A stretch of DNA of 64,000 bases from Paenibacillus monticola (GCF_009664975.1 NZ_WJXB01000016.1:1-64000); one strand, 5' to 3'. Counted from the first letter of the stretch, positions 53,352 to 62,236 are shown. Notes: generated from the letters alone by a model not told the origin. Numbers and translations: made by a program.

Positions 53352-54368
53352 ATGATTACATATCCTTTTTTAGATAAAGGAGCTACGATCGGGGTGACAG
53401 CACCCTCATCCGGGGTTGGCGTAGAATATCAGGAATTGCTTAAGCTTTCCACTGGAAGGTTGAAGAAAGAGGGTTTCCAGTTCAGTATAGGAGAAACTGC
53501 GAGCACACAAGCTAAAGCAAAGTCTGCTCCCGCCAAAATACGTGCTGAAGAGTTCAATGCGATGATGTCTGATGAACATATTGATATCATCATTCCGCCT
53601 TGGGGCGGGGAACTGCTGATCGAGATCCTTGAATATATTGATTTTGACCTGATTACAAATAAGTGGATATTAGGCTATTCAGACATCAGCTTATTGTTAA
53701 TGGCTATTACTTTAAGAACCGGTATAGCCACTGCTCACGGAACGAATCTTCTTGATTTGCGAGGAAAGTATTTTGATGAGACAACAGCACAGTGGCAAGC
53801 GGTATTATCTACACGAAGTGGTGATTCCATCCTTCAGCACTCCTCACAGAAATATCAACGGGAATGGCAGGATGCGAAACCATCACCCTATGTCTTTCAT
53901 CTAACGGAGTCCACAGTATGGAGAACAGTGTCAACTGACACTGTACATCTACAAGGTCGCTTATTGGGCGGATGTATAGACGTAATCAGACATCTAATCG
54001 GTACACCCTTTGGGAATCTACAGTATTTTCAACAACAAATCATCCATAATGAGCCTATAGTTTGGTATTTGGAGAATTGTGAGCTGAACACAACCGATTT
54101 ACGCAGATCTTTAGTTCAAATGAAGCTGGCCGGCTGGTTTGAGCATTGTTCAGGCGTGATGTTTGGCAGAAGTGCGGCCAACAAGCCTGTTGAGGGCTAC
54201 ACCGCTGAGGACATTTATCAGGAACTGTCAGAGGAGCTTCAACTACCGATAATCTATGATATCGATTGTGGCCATGTTCCGCCGCAGATCACGTTTATCA
54301 ACGGGGCCTATGCGGAGATCGTAGTGGAAGCTGGCAAGGGAACGGTTAAGCAATATTTTCGTCCATAG
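53352..54368 (+). CDS. S66-family peptidase (LD-carboxypeptidase/MccF-like)
   Basis: A 338-residue cytosolic serine peptidase. The N-terminal KGATIGVTAPSSGVG, IPPWGGELLIEIL, then LGYSDISLLL with nucleophile Ser110, WYLENCEL with Glu241, and DIDCGHVPPQ with His308 form the S66 Ser-Glu-His triad. Family members cleave LD-peptide bonds of recycled muropeptides or detoxify microcin C-like compounds; the sequence alone does not decide. ATG 53352 has TTGGAGG 7 bases upstream; an upstream in-frame ATG has no site. Confidence 0.9.
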   Translation: MITYPFLDKGATIGVTAPSSGVGVEYQELLKLSTGRLKKEGFQFSIGETASTQAKAKSAPAKIRAEEFNAMMSDEHIDIIIPPWGGELLIEILEYIDFDLITNKWILGYSDISLLLMAITLRTGIATAHGTNLLDLRGKYFDETTAQWQAVLSTRSGDSILQHSSQKYQREWQDAKPSPYVFHLTESTVWRTVSTDTVHLQGRLLGGCIDVIRHLIGTPFGNLQYFQQQIIHNEPIVWYLENCELNTTDLRRSLVQMKLAGWFEHCSGVMFGRSAANKPVEGYTAEDIYQELSEELQLPIIYDIDCGHVPPQITFINGAYAEIVVEAGKGTVKQYFRP

Positions 54369-54390
54369 GCTTCATATCCGAAAATACAAC

Positions 54391-54421
54391 AAAAGGGGCA
54401 GCTGCATAAGCTGTCCCTTTT
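54391..54421. terminator. Bidirectional terminator
   Basis: AAAAGGGGCAGCT (54391-54403) pairs with AGCTGTCCCTTTT (54409-54421), one mismatch. It serves the peptidase gene and the convergent carbonic anhydrase gene. Confidence 0.85.
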
Positions 54422-54451
54422 GATTAATATTCGATTGAACTATTGCGTAGT

Positions 54452-55024
54452 TTAAACATTGAGTTGCTCGTAACCGTCTGCGACAAGCTTAAGCGCTCCG
54501 GTTGTCGGGTCGATGATCATGCCATGCACAGGAATATTAGGCGGGAGCAGGGGGTGGCGCTTAATTAACTCTACAGAGCGCAGGACCGCTTCATCTACAT
54601 TGTTAAAGCCGCGCAGCCAGTTGGTAAGCTTGATTCCTGAGTTCTCCAGTGTTGACAATACCTCATCAGAGACACCACGATCTTTGATGGATTGGATCAT
54701 TCTTTCTGAATTAAGAGAAGCCATGCCACAATCATAGTGTCCCACGACAATGACTTCATCGGCGTCCAGTTCATATAGCGCAACCATAACGCTGCGCATA
54801 ACGCTGCCAAAGGGCTGGGAAATAACGGCTCCCGCATTTTTGATGATTTTGACATCACCGTTCTTGAAATTCATAGCCTTAGGTAGAAGCTCAACCAGTC
54901 GCGTATCCATGCAGGTAATAATGAGCATTTTTTTGTCCGGATAACGGCTGGTCAGATAGGCTTCATATTCCTTGTTCTCTACAAAATGTTCATTAAAGTT
55001 CATAATATTGGAAATTTGACTCAT
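54452..55024 (-). CDS. Beta-class carbonic anhydrase
   Basis: A 190-residue zinc enzyme interconverting CO2 and bicarbonate in the cytoplasm. Zinc ligands are Cys38 (in ITCMDTRL), His96 and Cys99 (in GHYDCGM); the Asp40-Arg42 pair is present. KNAGAVISQPFGSVMRSVMV is the typical next block. The length is that of the short clade of beta enzymes in Bacillales (YtiB-like). A site GGAGGAC precedes the ATG. It is probably co-transcribed after the HesB-like gene (35-base gap). Confidence 0.92.
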   Translation of the reverse strand: MSQISNIMNFNEHFVENKEYEAYLTSRYPDKKMLIITCMDTRLVELLPKAMNFKNGDVKIIKNAGAVISQPFGSVMRSVMVALYELDADEVIVVGHYDCGMASLNSERMIQSIKDRGVSDEVLSTLENSGIKLTNWLRGFNNVDEAVLRSVELIKRHPLLPPNIPVHGMIIDPTTGALKLVADGYEQLNV

Positions 55025-55059
55025 GACCGTGTGTCCTCCTCCAGATTAACGAGCTATAT

Positions 55060-55380
55060 TTAAGTGCGTAAGTCTCTTACTAGAATGTTATTGCCATAAA
55101 TTTGCGAATGACTATCCAGCTTGAAGGAAGAGAATTGTTCTTCTGTATCAAGCCGCATCGTTTCTTCATAAAAGATTTCCTGTTGGCGGCTAATGATAAA
55201 GGGTAGAGTGCCTGCCTCAATGACAGAATCCCCCTGCTCCGCCGCGTGGACGATCGTTAGTACGTTGATCCCGTCACAGCCGCAGCCTTCCGTATCATAG
55301 AAAAGCTTGAAAATACCCGGCTCGACGCCAAGCCTCTCCTGCAATTTCTTTTCTGCGAGAGGTGTTACTTGAATCCTCAT
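55060..55380 (-). CDS. HesB/YqkB-like iron-sulfur biogenesis family protein
   Basis: A 106-residue protein of the HesB/IscA-like fold: MRIQVTPLAEKKLQERL, LFYDTEGCGCDGINVLTIVH, DTEEQFSSFKLDS, ILVRDLR. It lacks the three-Cys arrangement of true A-type carriers and has GCGC only, as in the YqkB subgroup, whose function is not well defined. AGGAGTG precedes the ATG at 55380. It lies upstream of the carbonic anhydrase gene on the same strand. Confidence 0.85.
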   Translation of the reverse strand: MRIQVTPLAEKKLQERLGVEPGIFKLFYDTEGCGCDGINVLTIVHAAEQGDSVIEAGTLPFIISRQQEIFYEETMRLDTEEQFSSFKLDSHSQIYGNNILVRDLRT

Positions 55381-55543
55381 AGCCGGTCACACTCCTAAAA
55401 AGTTATGCGAAGCAAGGTCTGCTTCAACCGCAATCGGAAGAAGTATTTTAAATTAGAGATGTATGCTCCTGAAGTTGATTATACTTATTTAAAAAAGTAT
55501 CATCAAGAGGAGTCGGTAAAACAGAGAAAGCAGGTGCTCTACA

Positions 55544-57061
55544 ATGGAACAGCATGTACAGGATGAGTGGGAGAAATTCAGTGAGCTTTTAGCTAAGATT
55601 AGTGGGTATTCGGAAGCGATTGGGTTACTGCATTGGGATTTGCGCACAGGTGCGCCGCGTAAGGGAGCTGAGATTCGTTCCGAAACCATTGGGATGCTGA
55701 GTGGAGAAATGTTCAGACTGGAGACCTCGCCCTTGATGGGGAAATTCACCGAGTTTTTCAGCCGTCCTGAGGTAATGAAGCAGTTGACTGCTGTGCAGAA
55801 TACAATTGTTGCGGATTGCCGCAAGGAGTATGACCGCAGCAAGAGTATTCCTTCCAAAAGATACGAGGAGTACTCCGTCCTGGCTGCCCATTCCCAAACG
55901 ATGTGGGAGGAAGCCAAGGAGAATAACGATTTTGCCTCCTTTGAGCCTTATTTAAGCAAAATAGTGGCTTTCAAACAGGAGTTTATCGACTACTGGGGCG
56001 TGAAAGGCACACGTTACGATACACTGCTCGATATGTATGAGCCTGATCTGACTGTGGAGAAGGTAGACGATTTATTCAACCGGCTGCGCAGTCGTCTTGT
56101 TCCGCTGGTAGAAGCGATCTCTGCTTCGCCGCACAAGCCAGATACGAAATTCCTGCATGCCATCTTTGAAAAAGAGCAGCAGCAGAAGTTCGGACTTTTT
56201 GTTCTGGAGCAGATGGGTTACGACTTTGCAGCGGGACGTTTGGATGAGAGTGTGCATCCTTTTGCCACTGGACTTAATCCGGGCGATGTTCGCATCACGA
56301 CCAACTACCTGCTTGATAATGTTACGAGTGCTGTATTCAGCTCCTTGCACGAAGGCGGGCATGCACTCTATGAGCAAAATATCAATAAAGAACTTGTAGG
56401 TACACCGCTTGCTCAAGGCGCATCTATGGGCATTCATGAGTCCCAGTCGAGATTATGGGAGAATATGATTGGTCGCAGCCGAACCTTCTGGCATCGTTAC
56501 TATGGTGACCTGCAGCAGCATTTCCCGCAGCAGCTTGCGGGTGTAGAGGTAGAGGATTTCTACCAGGCCATTAACAGCGTAGCCAACTCCTTTATTCGGA
56601 TTGAAGCAGATGAGCTGACCTACAATCTGCATATCATTGTCCGTTACGAGATTGAGAAACTGATCTTTAATGAGGGGCTTGCCGTTAAGGATCTGCCTCA
56701 GGTCTGGAACGCCAAGTACCAGGAATATCTGGGAATAACACCGCCAACGGACGAACTTGGAGTTCTGCAGGATGTGCACTGGTCTGGTGGAGATTTTGGC
56801 TATTTCGCCTCTTATTCCCTGGGCAATATGTATGCTGCCCAAATCCTTAACACCCTTCGCAAAGAGCTGCCGGAGTTTGATGAACTGATCGCTGCCGGCA
56901 ATCTGCTGCCTATTAAGGAGTGGCTGACTGCTAAAATTTATGTGTATGGCAAGAGCCTGACGCCTGCACAGATTATCGAACAAGTGACAGGTGAGCCACT
57001 GAATCCTGATTATTTGGCCGACTATCTGGAGGTGAAGTATACAGAGCTTTATAAATTGTAA
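55544..57061 (+). CDS. Metallocarboxypeptidase, M32 (Taq) family
   Basis: A 505-residue zinc carboxypeptidase. The zinc-binding and catalytic motif is LHEGGHALYEQ (HEGGH at 269-273), followed by GIHESQSRLWENMIGRS with the third ligand Glu, IRIEADELTYNLHIIVRYEI and LGVLQDVHWSGGDFGYFASY. These are the M32 signatures in order. The length matches the family. A GAAAGCAGG site precedes ATG 55544. It likely trims peptides in the cytosol. It appears monocistronic. Confidence 0.93.
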   Translation: MEQHVQDEWEKFSELLAKISGYSEAIGLLHWDLRTGAPRKGAEIRSETIGMLSGEMFRLETSPLMGKFTEFFSRPEVMKQLTAVQNTIVADCRKEYDRSKSIPSKRYEEYSVLAAHSQTMWEEAKENNDFASFEPYLSKIVAFKQEFIDYWGVKGTRYDTLLDMYEPDLTVEKVDDLFNRLRSRLVPLVEAISASPHKPDTKFLHAIFEKEQQQKFGLFVLEQMGYDFAAGRLDESVHPFATGLNPGDVRITTNYLLDNVTSAVFSSLHEGGHALYEQNINKELVGTPLAQGASMGIHESQSRLWENMIGRSRTFWHRYYGDLQQHFPQQLAGVEVEDFYQAINSVANSFIRIEADELTYNLHIIVRYEIEKLIFNEGLAVKDLPQVWNAKYQEYLGITPPTDELGVLQDVHWSGGDFGYFASYSLGNMYAAQILNTLRKELPEFDELIAAGNLLPIKEWLTAKIYVYGKSLTPAQIIEQVTGEPLNPDYLADYLEVKYTELYKL

Positions 57062-57150
57062 GCTTCGAGCGAAGCATCGCCGGCAAGATTGGATTGACTC
57101 TGGGGTAAAGGATATAATAGAAGAAAACCGCAAAATGAAAGGATTTTAGT

Positions 57151-57795
57151 ATGGCAAACACACATACGTACAGCCGCAAGGAAGAGGTCGCAAATGCGAT
57201 TACACACGGCATTGGTGTCGTATTAAGCATAGCTGCGCTCGTCTTGCTTATTGTTTTATCCAGTGAAAAGGGGACGGCTTGGCATGTTGTCAGTTTCTCT
57301 ATCTATGGTGCAACGATGCTGCTGTTATATCTCAATTCAACACTGGTGCATAGTCTCAGGGATGGGAAAGCGAAGGATTTATTCGAATTCTTCGATCATT
57401 CCTCCATATATTTGTTTATTGCCGGCTCTTACACGCCCTATCTGCTTATAGCGATTCGTGGAACACTCGGCTGGAGCTTGTTTGGCATCATCTGGGGAAT
57501 GGCCGTATTAGGAGTCTTGTTCAAGGCTTTTTTTGTTAAAAAATTCTTGTTCATGTCCACTATTTTCTACATTATCATGGGCTGGCTGATGATGATCGCC
57601 TGGAGTCCACTCTCTCATGTTGTAGCCGCAGGAGGTATGCACCTACTGTTGATTGGTGGATTGCTGTACACGCTAGGGACCATCTTTTATGTATGGAGAG
57701 CTTTCCCGTATCATCATGCGATCTGGCATGTATTCGTGCTTGCAGGGAGTGTTGTCCACTTTTCATCCCTCTTGTACCTAATACCGCTGAGTTAA
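57151..57795 (+). CDS. Hemolysin III / TrhA family membrane protein
   Basis: A 214-residue seven-helix membrane protein of the PAQR/hemolysin III family. The N-terminal YSRKEEVANAITHGIGVVLS, then NSTLVHSLRD, FEFFDHSSIYLFIAGSYTPY, and HAIWHVFVLAGSVVHFSSLL show the conserved His/Asp/Ser metal-site residues. Family members have been linked to membrane-fluidity homeostasis. The ATG follows GAAAGGA. A terminator lies after it. Confidence 0.92.
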   Translation: MANTHTYSRKEEVANAITHGIGVVLSIAALVLLIVLSSEKGTAWHVVSFSIYGATMLLLYLNSTLVHSLRDGKAKDLFEFFDHSSIYLFIAGSYTPYLLIAIRGTLGWSLFGIIWGMAVLGVLFKAFFVKKFLFMSTIFYIIMGWLMMIAWSPLSHVVAAGGMHLLLIGGLLYTLGTIFYVWRAFPYHHAIWHVFVLAGSVVHFSSLLYLIPLS

Positions 57796-57840
57796 ATATC
57801 AGTGTATTTTATGCTGGAAAGTTGATTGTTATCTTAACAA

Positions 57841-57878
57841 AGAGATGACAAGTGAAAAGACTTGACATCTCTCTTTGT
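57841..57878 (+). terminator. Terminator after the hemolysin III gene
   Basis: AGAGATGACAAG (57841-57852) pairs with CTTGACATCTCT (57861-57872, one mismatch), followed by TTGTTTT. Confidence 0.75.
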
Positions 57879-57944
57879 TTTCGGTATCATAAGGGACGTT
57901 GTGAAGCTGTAAAGTGTTTTTCCTTGACGAAGGGAGTGCCCTTA

Positions 57945-58301
57945 ATGAGTCAGGAGAATAGGCTCGAGAAAACTAACCGAATCAATTTACTTTTTGCTTT
58001 CTATGAACGGTTGCTTACAGAGAAGCAGCAAACGTTTCTGAAATATTATTTCCATGATGATTTCTCTCTTGGAGAAATTGCTGCTGAATTTGAGATTAGT
58101 CGCCAAGCTGTGTATGAACATATTAAGCGGGCGGAGCAAGTTCTGGAGAATTATGAAGATAAGCTTGGTTTGTTGGTCAAGTATGAGACTCGTAATAAAC
58201 ATTTAGATGAACTGCGCAGACTGCCGGATGATGGGATGCTGCCTGAGCAATATAAACTGCGGTTTGCGGATATCGTGGATCGTTTGCAGAGGTTGGAGTA
58301 G
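57945..58301 (+). CDS. ylxM: SRP-associated DNA-binding protein YlxM
   Basis: A 118-residue protein with a sigma-70 region 4-like helix-turn-helix: RINLLFAFYERLLTEKQQTF, LKYYFHDDFSLGEIAAEFEI and SRQAVYEHIKRAEQVLENYE. YlxM typically precedes ffh and modulates SRP function in Gram-positive bacteria. ATG 57945 is chosen since GAAGGGAG lies 8 bases upstream and this gives the usual family length. The ffh gene follows after 21 bases. Confidence 0.92.
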   Translation: MSQENRLEKTNRINLLFAFYERLLTEKQQTFLKYYFHDDFSLGEIAAEFEISRQAVYEHIKRAEQVLENYEDKLGLLVKYETRNKHLDELRRLPDDGMLPEQYKLRFADIVDRLQRLE

Positions 58302-58322
58302 CATGAAGGGAGAAAGCTGCAT

Positions 58323-59711
58323 ATGGCATTTGAAAGCTTAAGCGGAAGATTGCAGAATGTGTTTAGCAAACTGCGCGGCAAAGGCAAAGTGTCCGAAGAA
58401 GACGTAAACGAAGCCATGCGCGAAGTACGGCTGGCTCTACTGGAAGCGGACGTTAACTTTAAGGTTGTCAAGGACTTCGTGTCCAAGGTTAAAGAGAAGT
58501 CCATAGGCAAGGAAGTTATGAATAGCTTCACTCCCGGCATGGTTATTATCGATATCGTTAACAAGGAACTAACTGAGCTGATGGGCGGAAGTCAAGCCAA
58601 GCTGGCAAAGTCAAACAAACCACCAACAGTTATTATGATGGCGGGCCTGCAAGGTGCAGGTAAGACAACAACATCAGCGAAGCTAGCCAAGTTACTGCAG
58701 AAGGGCAATCACCGCCCACTGCTCGTAGCGGCTGATATTTACCGTCCTGCTGCCATCAAACAGCTGCAAGTGCTGGGAGAGCAGATCAAGGCACCGGTAT
58801 TCTCCCTTGGGGATCAGACCAGTCCGGTAGAAATTGCCAGACAAGCTGTCCAGCATGCGAAGGATAACGGACTGGATTATGTCATTATCGATACTGCAGG
58901 TCGCCTGCATATTGATGAAGAGTTAATGGAAGAGCTGAAGCAGATTCACAGTGTTGTTAGTCCTGATGAAGTGCTGCTTGTAGTAGACGCCATGACCGGT
59001 CAAGATGCCGTAAACGTAGCCGACAGCTTCAATAAGCAGCTTGCGCTTACCGGCGTAGTGCTGACGAAGCTTGATGGCGACAGCCGTGGTGGTGCAGCAT
59101 TGTCCGTCAAAGCGGTTACAGGGTGCCCGATCAAATTCGCTGCGTTAGGTGAGAAGATCGATGCACTGGAGCCGTTCCATCCAGAACGGATGGCCTCACG
59201 GATCTTGGGAATGGGTGACATGTTGTCGCTGATTGAGAAGGCCCAGTCGAACATTGATACCGAAAAGGCTAAGGAAATGGAACGTAAGATGCGTAACGCA
59301 GAATTTACGTTTGATGATTTCCTGGAGCAGATGGATCAAGTGAAGAAGTTAGGCCCTATTGATCAAATTCTCGAAATGCTGCCTGGCATGAACAAAGCCA
59401 AAGGCATGAAGGATCTGAAGGTTGATGATAAGCAAATGGGTCGTGTCGAAGCCATTGTTCATTCAATGACTAAGAACGAGAAGCAGCAGCCTGAGATCAT
59501 TAACCATAACCGCCGCAAGCGTATCGCTACAGGTAGCGGTACTTCTGTAGCCGAGGTCAATCGCCTCATCAAACAATTCGACGAGATGCGTAAGATGATG
59601 AAGCAATTCTCCGGCATGATGGGCGGCGGAGGTAAAGGTGCCAAGAACGCCATGAAGCAACTTAAAGGCATGGGTGGCAAGGGCGGCGGCATGAAATTCC
59701 CTTTCCGTTAA
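58323..59711 (+). CDS. ffh: Signal recognition particle protein Ffh
   Basis: A 462-residue SRP GTPase that binds signal peptides and 4.5S/6S RNA and docks to FtsY for co-translational membrane targeting. N domain: FESLSGRLQNVFSKLRGKGK. G domain: GLQGAGKTTTSAKLAKLLQK (G1), DTAGRLHIDEELM (G3), TKLDGDSRGGAALSVKAVTG (G4 region) and KFAALGEKIDALEPFHPERM. M domain: Met-rich, with the RNA-binding RRKRIATGSGTSVAEVNRLI followed by MMKQFSGMMGGGGKG. Length is normal. Confidence 0.98.
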   Translation: MAFESLSGRLQNVFSKLRGKGKVSEEDVNEAMREVRLALLEADVNFKVVKDFVSKVKEKSIGKEVMNSFTPGMVIIDIVNKELTELMGGSQAKLAKSNKPPTVIMMAGLQGAGKTTTSAKLAKLLQKGNHRPLLVAADIYRPAAIKQLQVLGEQIKAPVFSLGDQTSPVEIARQAVQHAKDNGLDYVIIDTAGRLHIDEELMEELKQIHSVVSPDEVLLVVDAMTGQDAVNVADSFNKQLALTGVVLTKLDGDSRGGAALSVKAVTGCPIKFAALGEKIDALEPFHPERMASRILGMGDMLSLIEKAQSNIDTEKAKEMERKMRNAEFTFDDFLEQMDQVKKLGPIDQILEMLPGMNKAKGMKDLKVDDKQMGRVEAIVHSMTKNEKQQPEIINHNRRKRIATGSGTSVAEVNRLIKQFDEMRKMMKQFSGMMGGGGKGAKNAMKQLKGMGGKGGGMKFPFR

Positions 59712-59738
59712 TCTTTTTCTTTGTTCTATACGAACTTA

Positions 59739-59776
59739 GGATTATCCATTGTACAACATAGGATAATCCCTGTTTC
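59739..59776 (+). terminator. Terminator after ffh
   Basis: GGATTATCC (59739-59747) pairs with GGATAATCC (59761-59769, one mismatch), followed by CTGTTTCTTTC. Moderate strength. Confidence 0.55.
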
Positions 59777-59799
59777 TTTCTAGATAACGCAAACAGTCA

Positions 59800-59945
59800 A
59801 GCGTGTCCCGTTAGGGACGAAAGCGATCATTCCCCAAACGTCTCCAAGCAACGCCCTGCTGAACACTTACGCTAGTTGCGGGTGTCCAGAGGGTGCAACC
59901 CTTGGGGCCCTCCCTTCTAAAGGGAGGGTTTGGGTGGGATCGAAA
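59800..59945. other. Structured intergenic sequence between ffh and rpsP
   Basis: This segment has three short stems: GTCCC/GGGAC (59805-59818), GGGTGCAACCC (about 59891-59901), and CCCTCCCTT/AAGGGAGGG (59908-59928, 3-base loop). None is followed by a T tract. It resembles the GC-rich intergenic repeat units seen in several Paenibacillus genomes, but only one copy is present in this window. It separates rpsP from ffh, so rpsP probably has its own promoter. Confidence 0.4.
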
Positions 59946-59967
59946 TTAATTTAAGGAGGTGAATTTC

Positions 59968-60240
59968 GTGGCAGTACGTATTCGTTTGAAAAGAATGGGT
60001 GCTCATAAAGCGCCATTCTATCGTGTAGTGGTTTCCGATTCCCGGTCCCCTCGTGATGGTCGTTTTATCGAGGAAATCGGTTACTATAATCCGATTGAAA
60101 AACCGGCAGTAGTTAAGATCGATGAAGAAAAAGCTCTTAAATGGCTTCAAACAGGTGCTCAAGCATCTGATACAGTTCGCAGTCTGCTTTCCAAAGCAGG
60201 CGTGATGAAGAAGTTCCATGAGCTTAAGCTACAGAAATAA
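59968..60240 (+). CDS. rpsP: 30S ribosomal protein S16
   Basis: A 90-residue S16: AVRIRLKRMGAHKAPFYRVV, VSDSRSPRDGRFIEEIGYYN, PIEKPAVVKIDEEKALKWLQ, VRSLLSKAGV. GTG 59968 is the start because AAGGAGGTGAA lies about 7 bases upstream; an in-frame GTG at 59959 is inside the ribosome site. It heads the rpsP-khpA-rimM-trmD group. Confidence 0.97.
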   Translation: MAVRIRLKRMGAHKAPFYRVVVSDSRSPRDGRFIEEIGYYNPIEKPAVVKIDEEKALKWLQTGAQASDTVRSLLSKAGVMKKFHELKLQK

Positions 60241-60262
60241 TGACTGATTGTGAGGGTCCTCT

Positions 60263-60493
60263 ATGGAAGAATTAGTTGGAGTTATTGCTAAGGCTTTAGT
60301 GGATCATCCAGAAGATGTGACGGTAAGAACCGTGGAGAAGGATCACTTGATTGTCTATGAACTGTCCGTTCATCCTGATGACGTGGGCAAGGTAATAGGT
60401 AAGCAAGGTCGAATCGCCAAAGCGTTACGTACTGTAGTCACATCTGCAGCAGTCAAGAGCGATAAACGCGTAACAGTAGATATTTTATCTTAA
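60263..60493 (+). CDS. khpA: KH-domain RNA-binding protein KhpA (YlqC)
   Basis: A 76-residue single KH-domain protein: MEELVGVIAKALVDHPEDVT, HPDDVGKVIGKQGRIAKALR with the VIGxxGRxxKALR KH loop, then TVVTSAA. KhpA pairs with KhpB (Jag) and affects cell elongation and RNA stability in Gram-positive bacteria. It lies 22 bases after rpsP, as in B. subtilis. No ylqD gene follows. Confidence 0.95.
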   Translation: MEELVGVIAKALVDHPEDVTVRTVEKDHLIVYELSVHPDDVGKVIGKQGRIAKALRTVVTSAAVKSDKRVTVDILS

Positions 60494-60506
60494 ATACTGC
60501 GTACAA

Positions 60507-60543
60507 TGAGGGGCTAGGGATAGTATATCCCGGCTCCTTTTTG
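60507..60543 (+). terminator. Hairpin with T tract between khpA and rimM
   Basis: GGGGC (60510-60514) pairs with GCTCC (60533-60537, one G-T) over an inner stem GGGATA/TATCCC, followed by TTTTT. It may partly terminate rpsP-khpA transcripts. Confidence 0.65.
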
Positions 60544-60583
60544 TGCAAATATATAGAATCAGGCTTTTAAAGGAGAGGGTTTT

Positions 60584-61108
60584 ATGATGGAAGAATTAAC
60601 CGTAGGCAAGCTTGTAAATACACACGGTATTCGTGGGGAGATTAAAATATTCTCGCACACGGATTTCCCGGAAGTACGTTTTGCGGCAGAAAAAAAGCTA
60701 ATCGTATATCCTCCGAATGGTGGCGCACGATTCGAAGTTATCGTAGAATCAGCCCGTGAACATAAGGGTATGTTTATCGTTAAGTTAAAGGGCTACACCG
60801 ATATTAACCAAGTGGAGAAATATAAAGGCAGCGTCCTCAAGGTTCCGAGCAAGGACTTGGTTGAATTGCCGGAGAACGAATACTATTTTCACCACATCGT
60901 GGGTTGTGAAGTGTTTACTGATGAACCTGGAAGCGAGTCCTTGGGTACGATTATCGAAATATTGCAGCCCGGTGCGAATGATGTTTGGGTTGTGAAGCCA
61001 GCCAAAGGTCAGGATATTCTTATTCCCGTTATCCCGGATGTAGTGTTGGATGTAGATATTGAGACTAAACGGATTACGGTGCACCTGATGGAAGGGCTGC
61101 TGCCATGA
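60584..61108 (+). CDS. rimM: Ribosome maturation factor RimM
   Basis: A 174-residue protein that assists 30S assembly and binds S19. The N-terminal part has ELTVGKLVNTHGIRGEIKIF and DFPEVRFA; the PRC barrel C-terminal part has YYFHHIVGCEVFTDEPGSES, LGTIIEILQPGANDVWVVKP, ILIPVIPDVVLDVDIETKRI. AGGAGAGGG precedes the start; ATG 60584 or 60587 could serve. It overlaps trmD by 4 bp. Confidence 0.97.
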   Translation: MMEELTVGKLVNTHGIRGEIKIFSHTDFPEVRFAAEKKLIVYPPNGGARFEVIVESAREHKGMFIVKLKGYTDINQVEKYKGSVLKVPSKDLVELPENEYYFHHIVGCEVFTDEPGSESLGTIIEILQPGANDVWVVKPAKGQDILIPVIPDVVLDVDIETKRITVHLMEGLLP

Positions 61109-61854
61109 TCAGGATTGATGTGCTAACACTATTCCCTGAAATGTGTGAGAGTGTGTTTGGCACAAGTATTCTGGGGAAAGCCCGTGAGAAGGGAATCGTG
61201 GCATTGAATGCAGTGAACTTTCGTGATTTCTCGGGCAACAAGCATAATAGCGTGGATGATACGCCATATGGCGGAGGTGGGGGGATGGTACTTAAGCCGG
61301 ACCCGATCTTCGCTGCGGTGGAACATGTTCTAGAGATGTCTTCCTCACCGGTGAAACCGCGTATTATACTGATGTGTCCGCAAGGGAAAACTTATAATCA
61401 GAAAATAGCCGAGGAACTCGCACAGGAGTCGCACCTGATTTTTATTTGTGGTCATTATGAGGGTTATGATGAGCGTATTCGAGAGCATCTCGTAACAGAT
61501 GAGCTTTCAATGGGTGATTACGTGCTGACTGGTGGAGAGTTGCCGGCATTAACCGTGATTGATTCGTTAGTCCGGCTGCAGCCAGGGGCACTAGGAAATG
61601 AGACCTCAGCCATAACCGATTCGTTCAGCACAGGTTTGTTGGAGTATCCGCATTATACGCGTCCGGCAGAGTTTCGGGGCTGGAAGGTACCGGATATCCT
61701 GCTGAGCGGGCATCATGCGAATATTGAGGTGTGGCGGCGGGAACAAGCCCTTCAGCGTACACTAGAGCGCAGACCCGACCTACTGGAGACCGCAGAGCTG
61801 ACGAAGAAGGATTTGAAAGCTCTGGAGATTTTAAAGAAAAATAGCCCAGCCTAA
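61105..61854 (+). CDS. trmD: tRNA (guanine-N1-)-methyltransferase TrmD
   Basis: A 249-residue SPOUT methyltransferase that makes m1G37 in tRNAs with a G36 from SAM. Conserved segments: IDVLTLFPEMCESVFGTSIL, DDTPYGGGGGMVLKPDPIFA, LIFICGHYEGYDERIREHLV, DELSMGDYVLTGGELPALTV (the knot), SFSTGLLEYPHYTRPAEFRG. ATGA overlap with rimM indicates coupling. The expected downstream gene rplS is not found in the following 2.1 kb. Confidence 0.98.
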   Translation: MIRIDVLTLFPEMCESVFGTSILGKAREKGIVALNAVNFRDFSGNKHNSVDDTPYGGGGGMVLKPDPIFAAVEHVLEMSSSPVKPRIILMCPQGKTYNQKIAEELAQESHLIFICGHYEGYDERIREHLVTDELSMGDYVLTGGELPALTVIDSLVRLQPGALGNETSAITDSFSTGLLEYPHYTRPAEFRGWKVPDILLSGHHANIEVWRREQALQRTLERRPDLLETAELTKKDLKALEILKKNSPA

Positions 61855-61891
61855 TATTACTTATAGTACATGGCTAGTTACACGTCTTTTT

Positions 61892-61930
61892 AACGTCTTT
61901 ACGTTGAAGGGACGTTTTTATTTTTTTTAG
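61892..61930 (+). terminator. Terminator after trmD
   Basis: AACGTC (61892-61897) pairs with GACGTT (61911-61916), followed by a long T tract. It ends the rimM-trmD transcript before any rplS gene. Confidence 0.8.
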
Positions 61931-61993
61931 AAAATGTGCGTCACTATTCCTTTTTAAGGGTAATTATAATAAGTGCTGTAATTATTGAAAGGA

Positions 61994-62119
61994 ATGACTA
62001 CATTGAATACGAAGACACGTGAAGAATATAAGCAGACAGTGGAAGCTGTCAACCAAGAGACGGAGCAGCTCCGTACAGTGAATGATATTATCGATTTCTA
62101 TAAGAATCGTAAATCGTAA
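61994..62119 (+). CDS. Short hypothetical protein (41 residues)
   Basis: A highly charged, helical 41-residue ORF: MTTLNTKTREEYKQTVEAVN, QETEQLRTVNDIIDFYKNRK. AAAGG lies just upstream; TTG 62003 may be the true start given the distance. Its codon use is protein-like, and it is bracketed by the trmD terminator and another terminator, so it is probably a real monocistronic gene. No known family. Confidence 0.5.
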   Translation: MTTLNTKTREEYKQTVEAVNQETEQLRTVNDIIDFYKNRKS

Positions 62120-62185
62120 TCTCCATTCGCCAATTATAGAGCAGATCTTCGTGCTTTAGAGATTTGTGATTATATAGCAGGAAAC

Positions 62186-62236
62186 AAATAAGCCTTACTG
62201 CCGTGAACCTTTTGTTCATTGCAGTAAGGCTTATTT
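62186..62236. terminator. Strong terminator hairpin
   Basis: AATAAGCCTTACTGC (62187-62201) pairs perfectly with GCAGTAAGGCTTATT (62221-62235). The A/T flanks would work in both directions. Confidence 0.85.
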
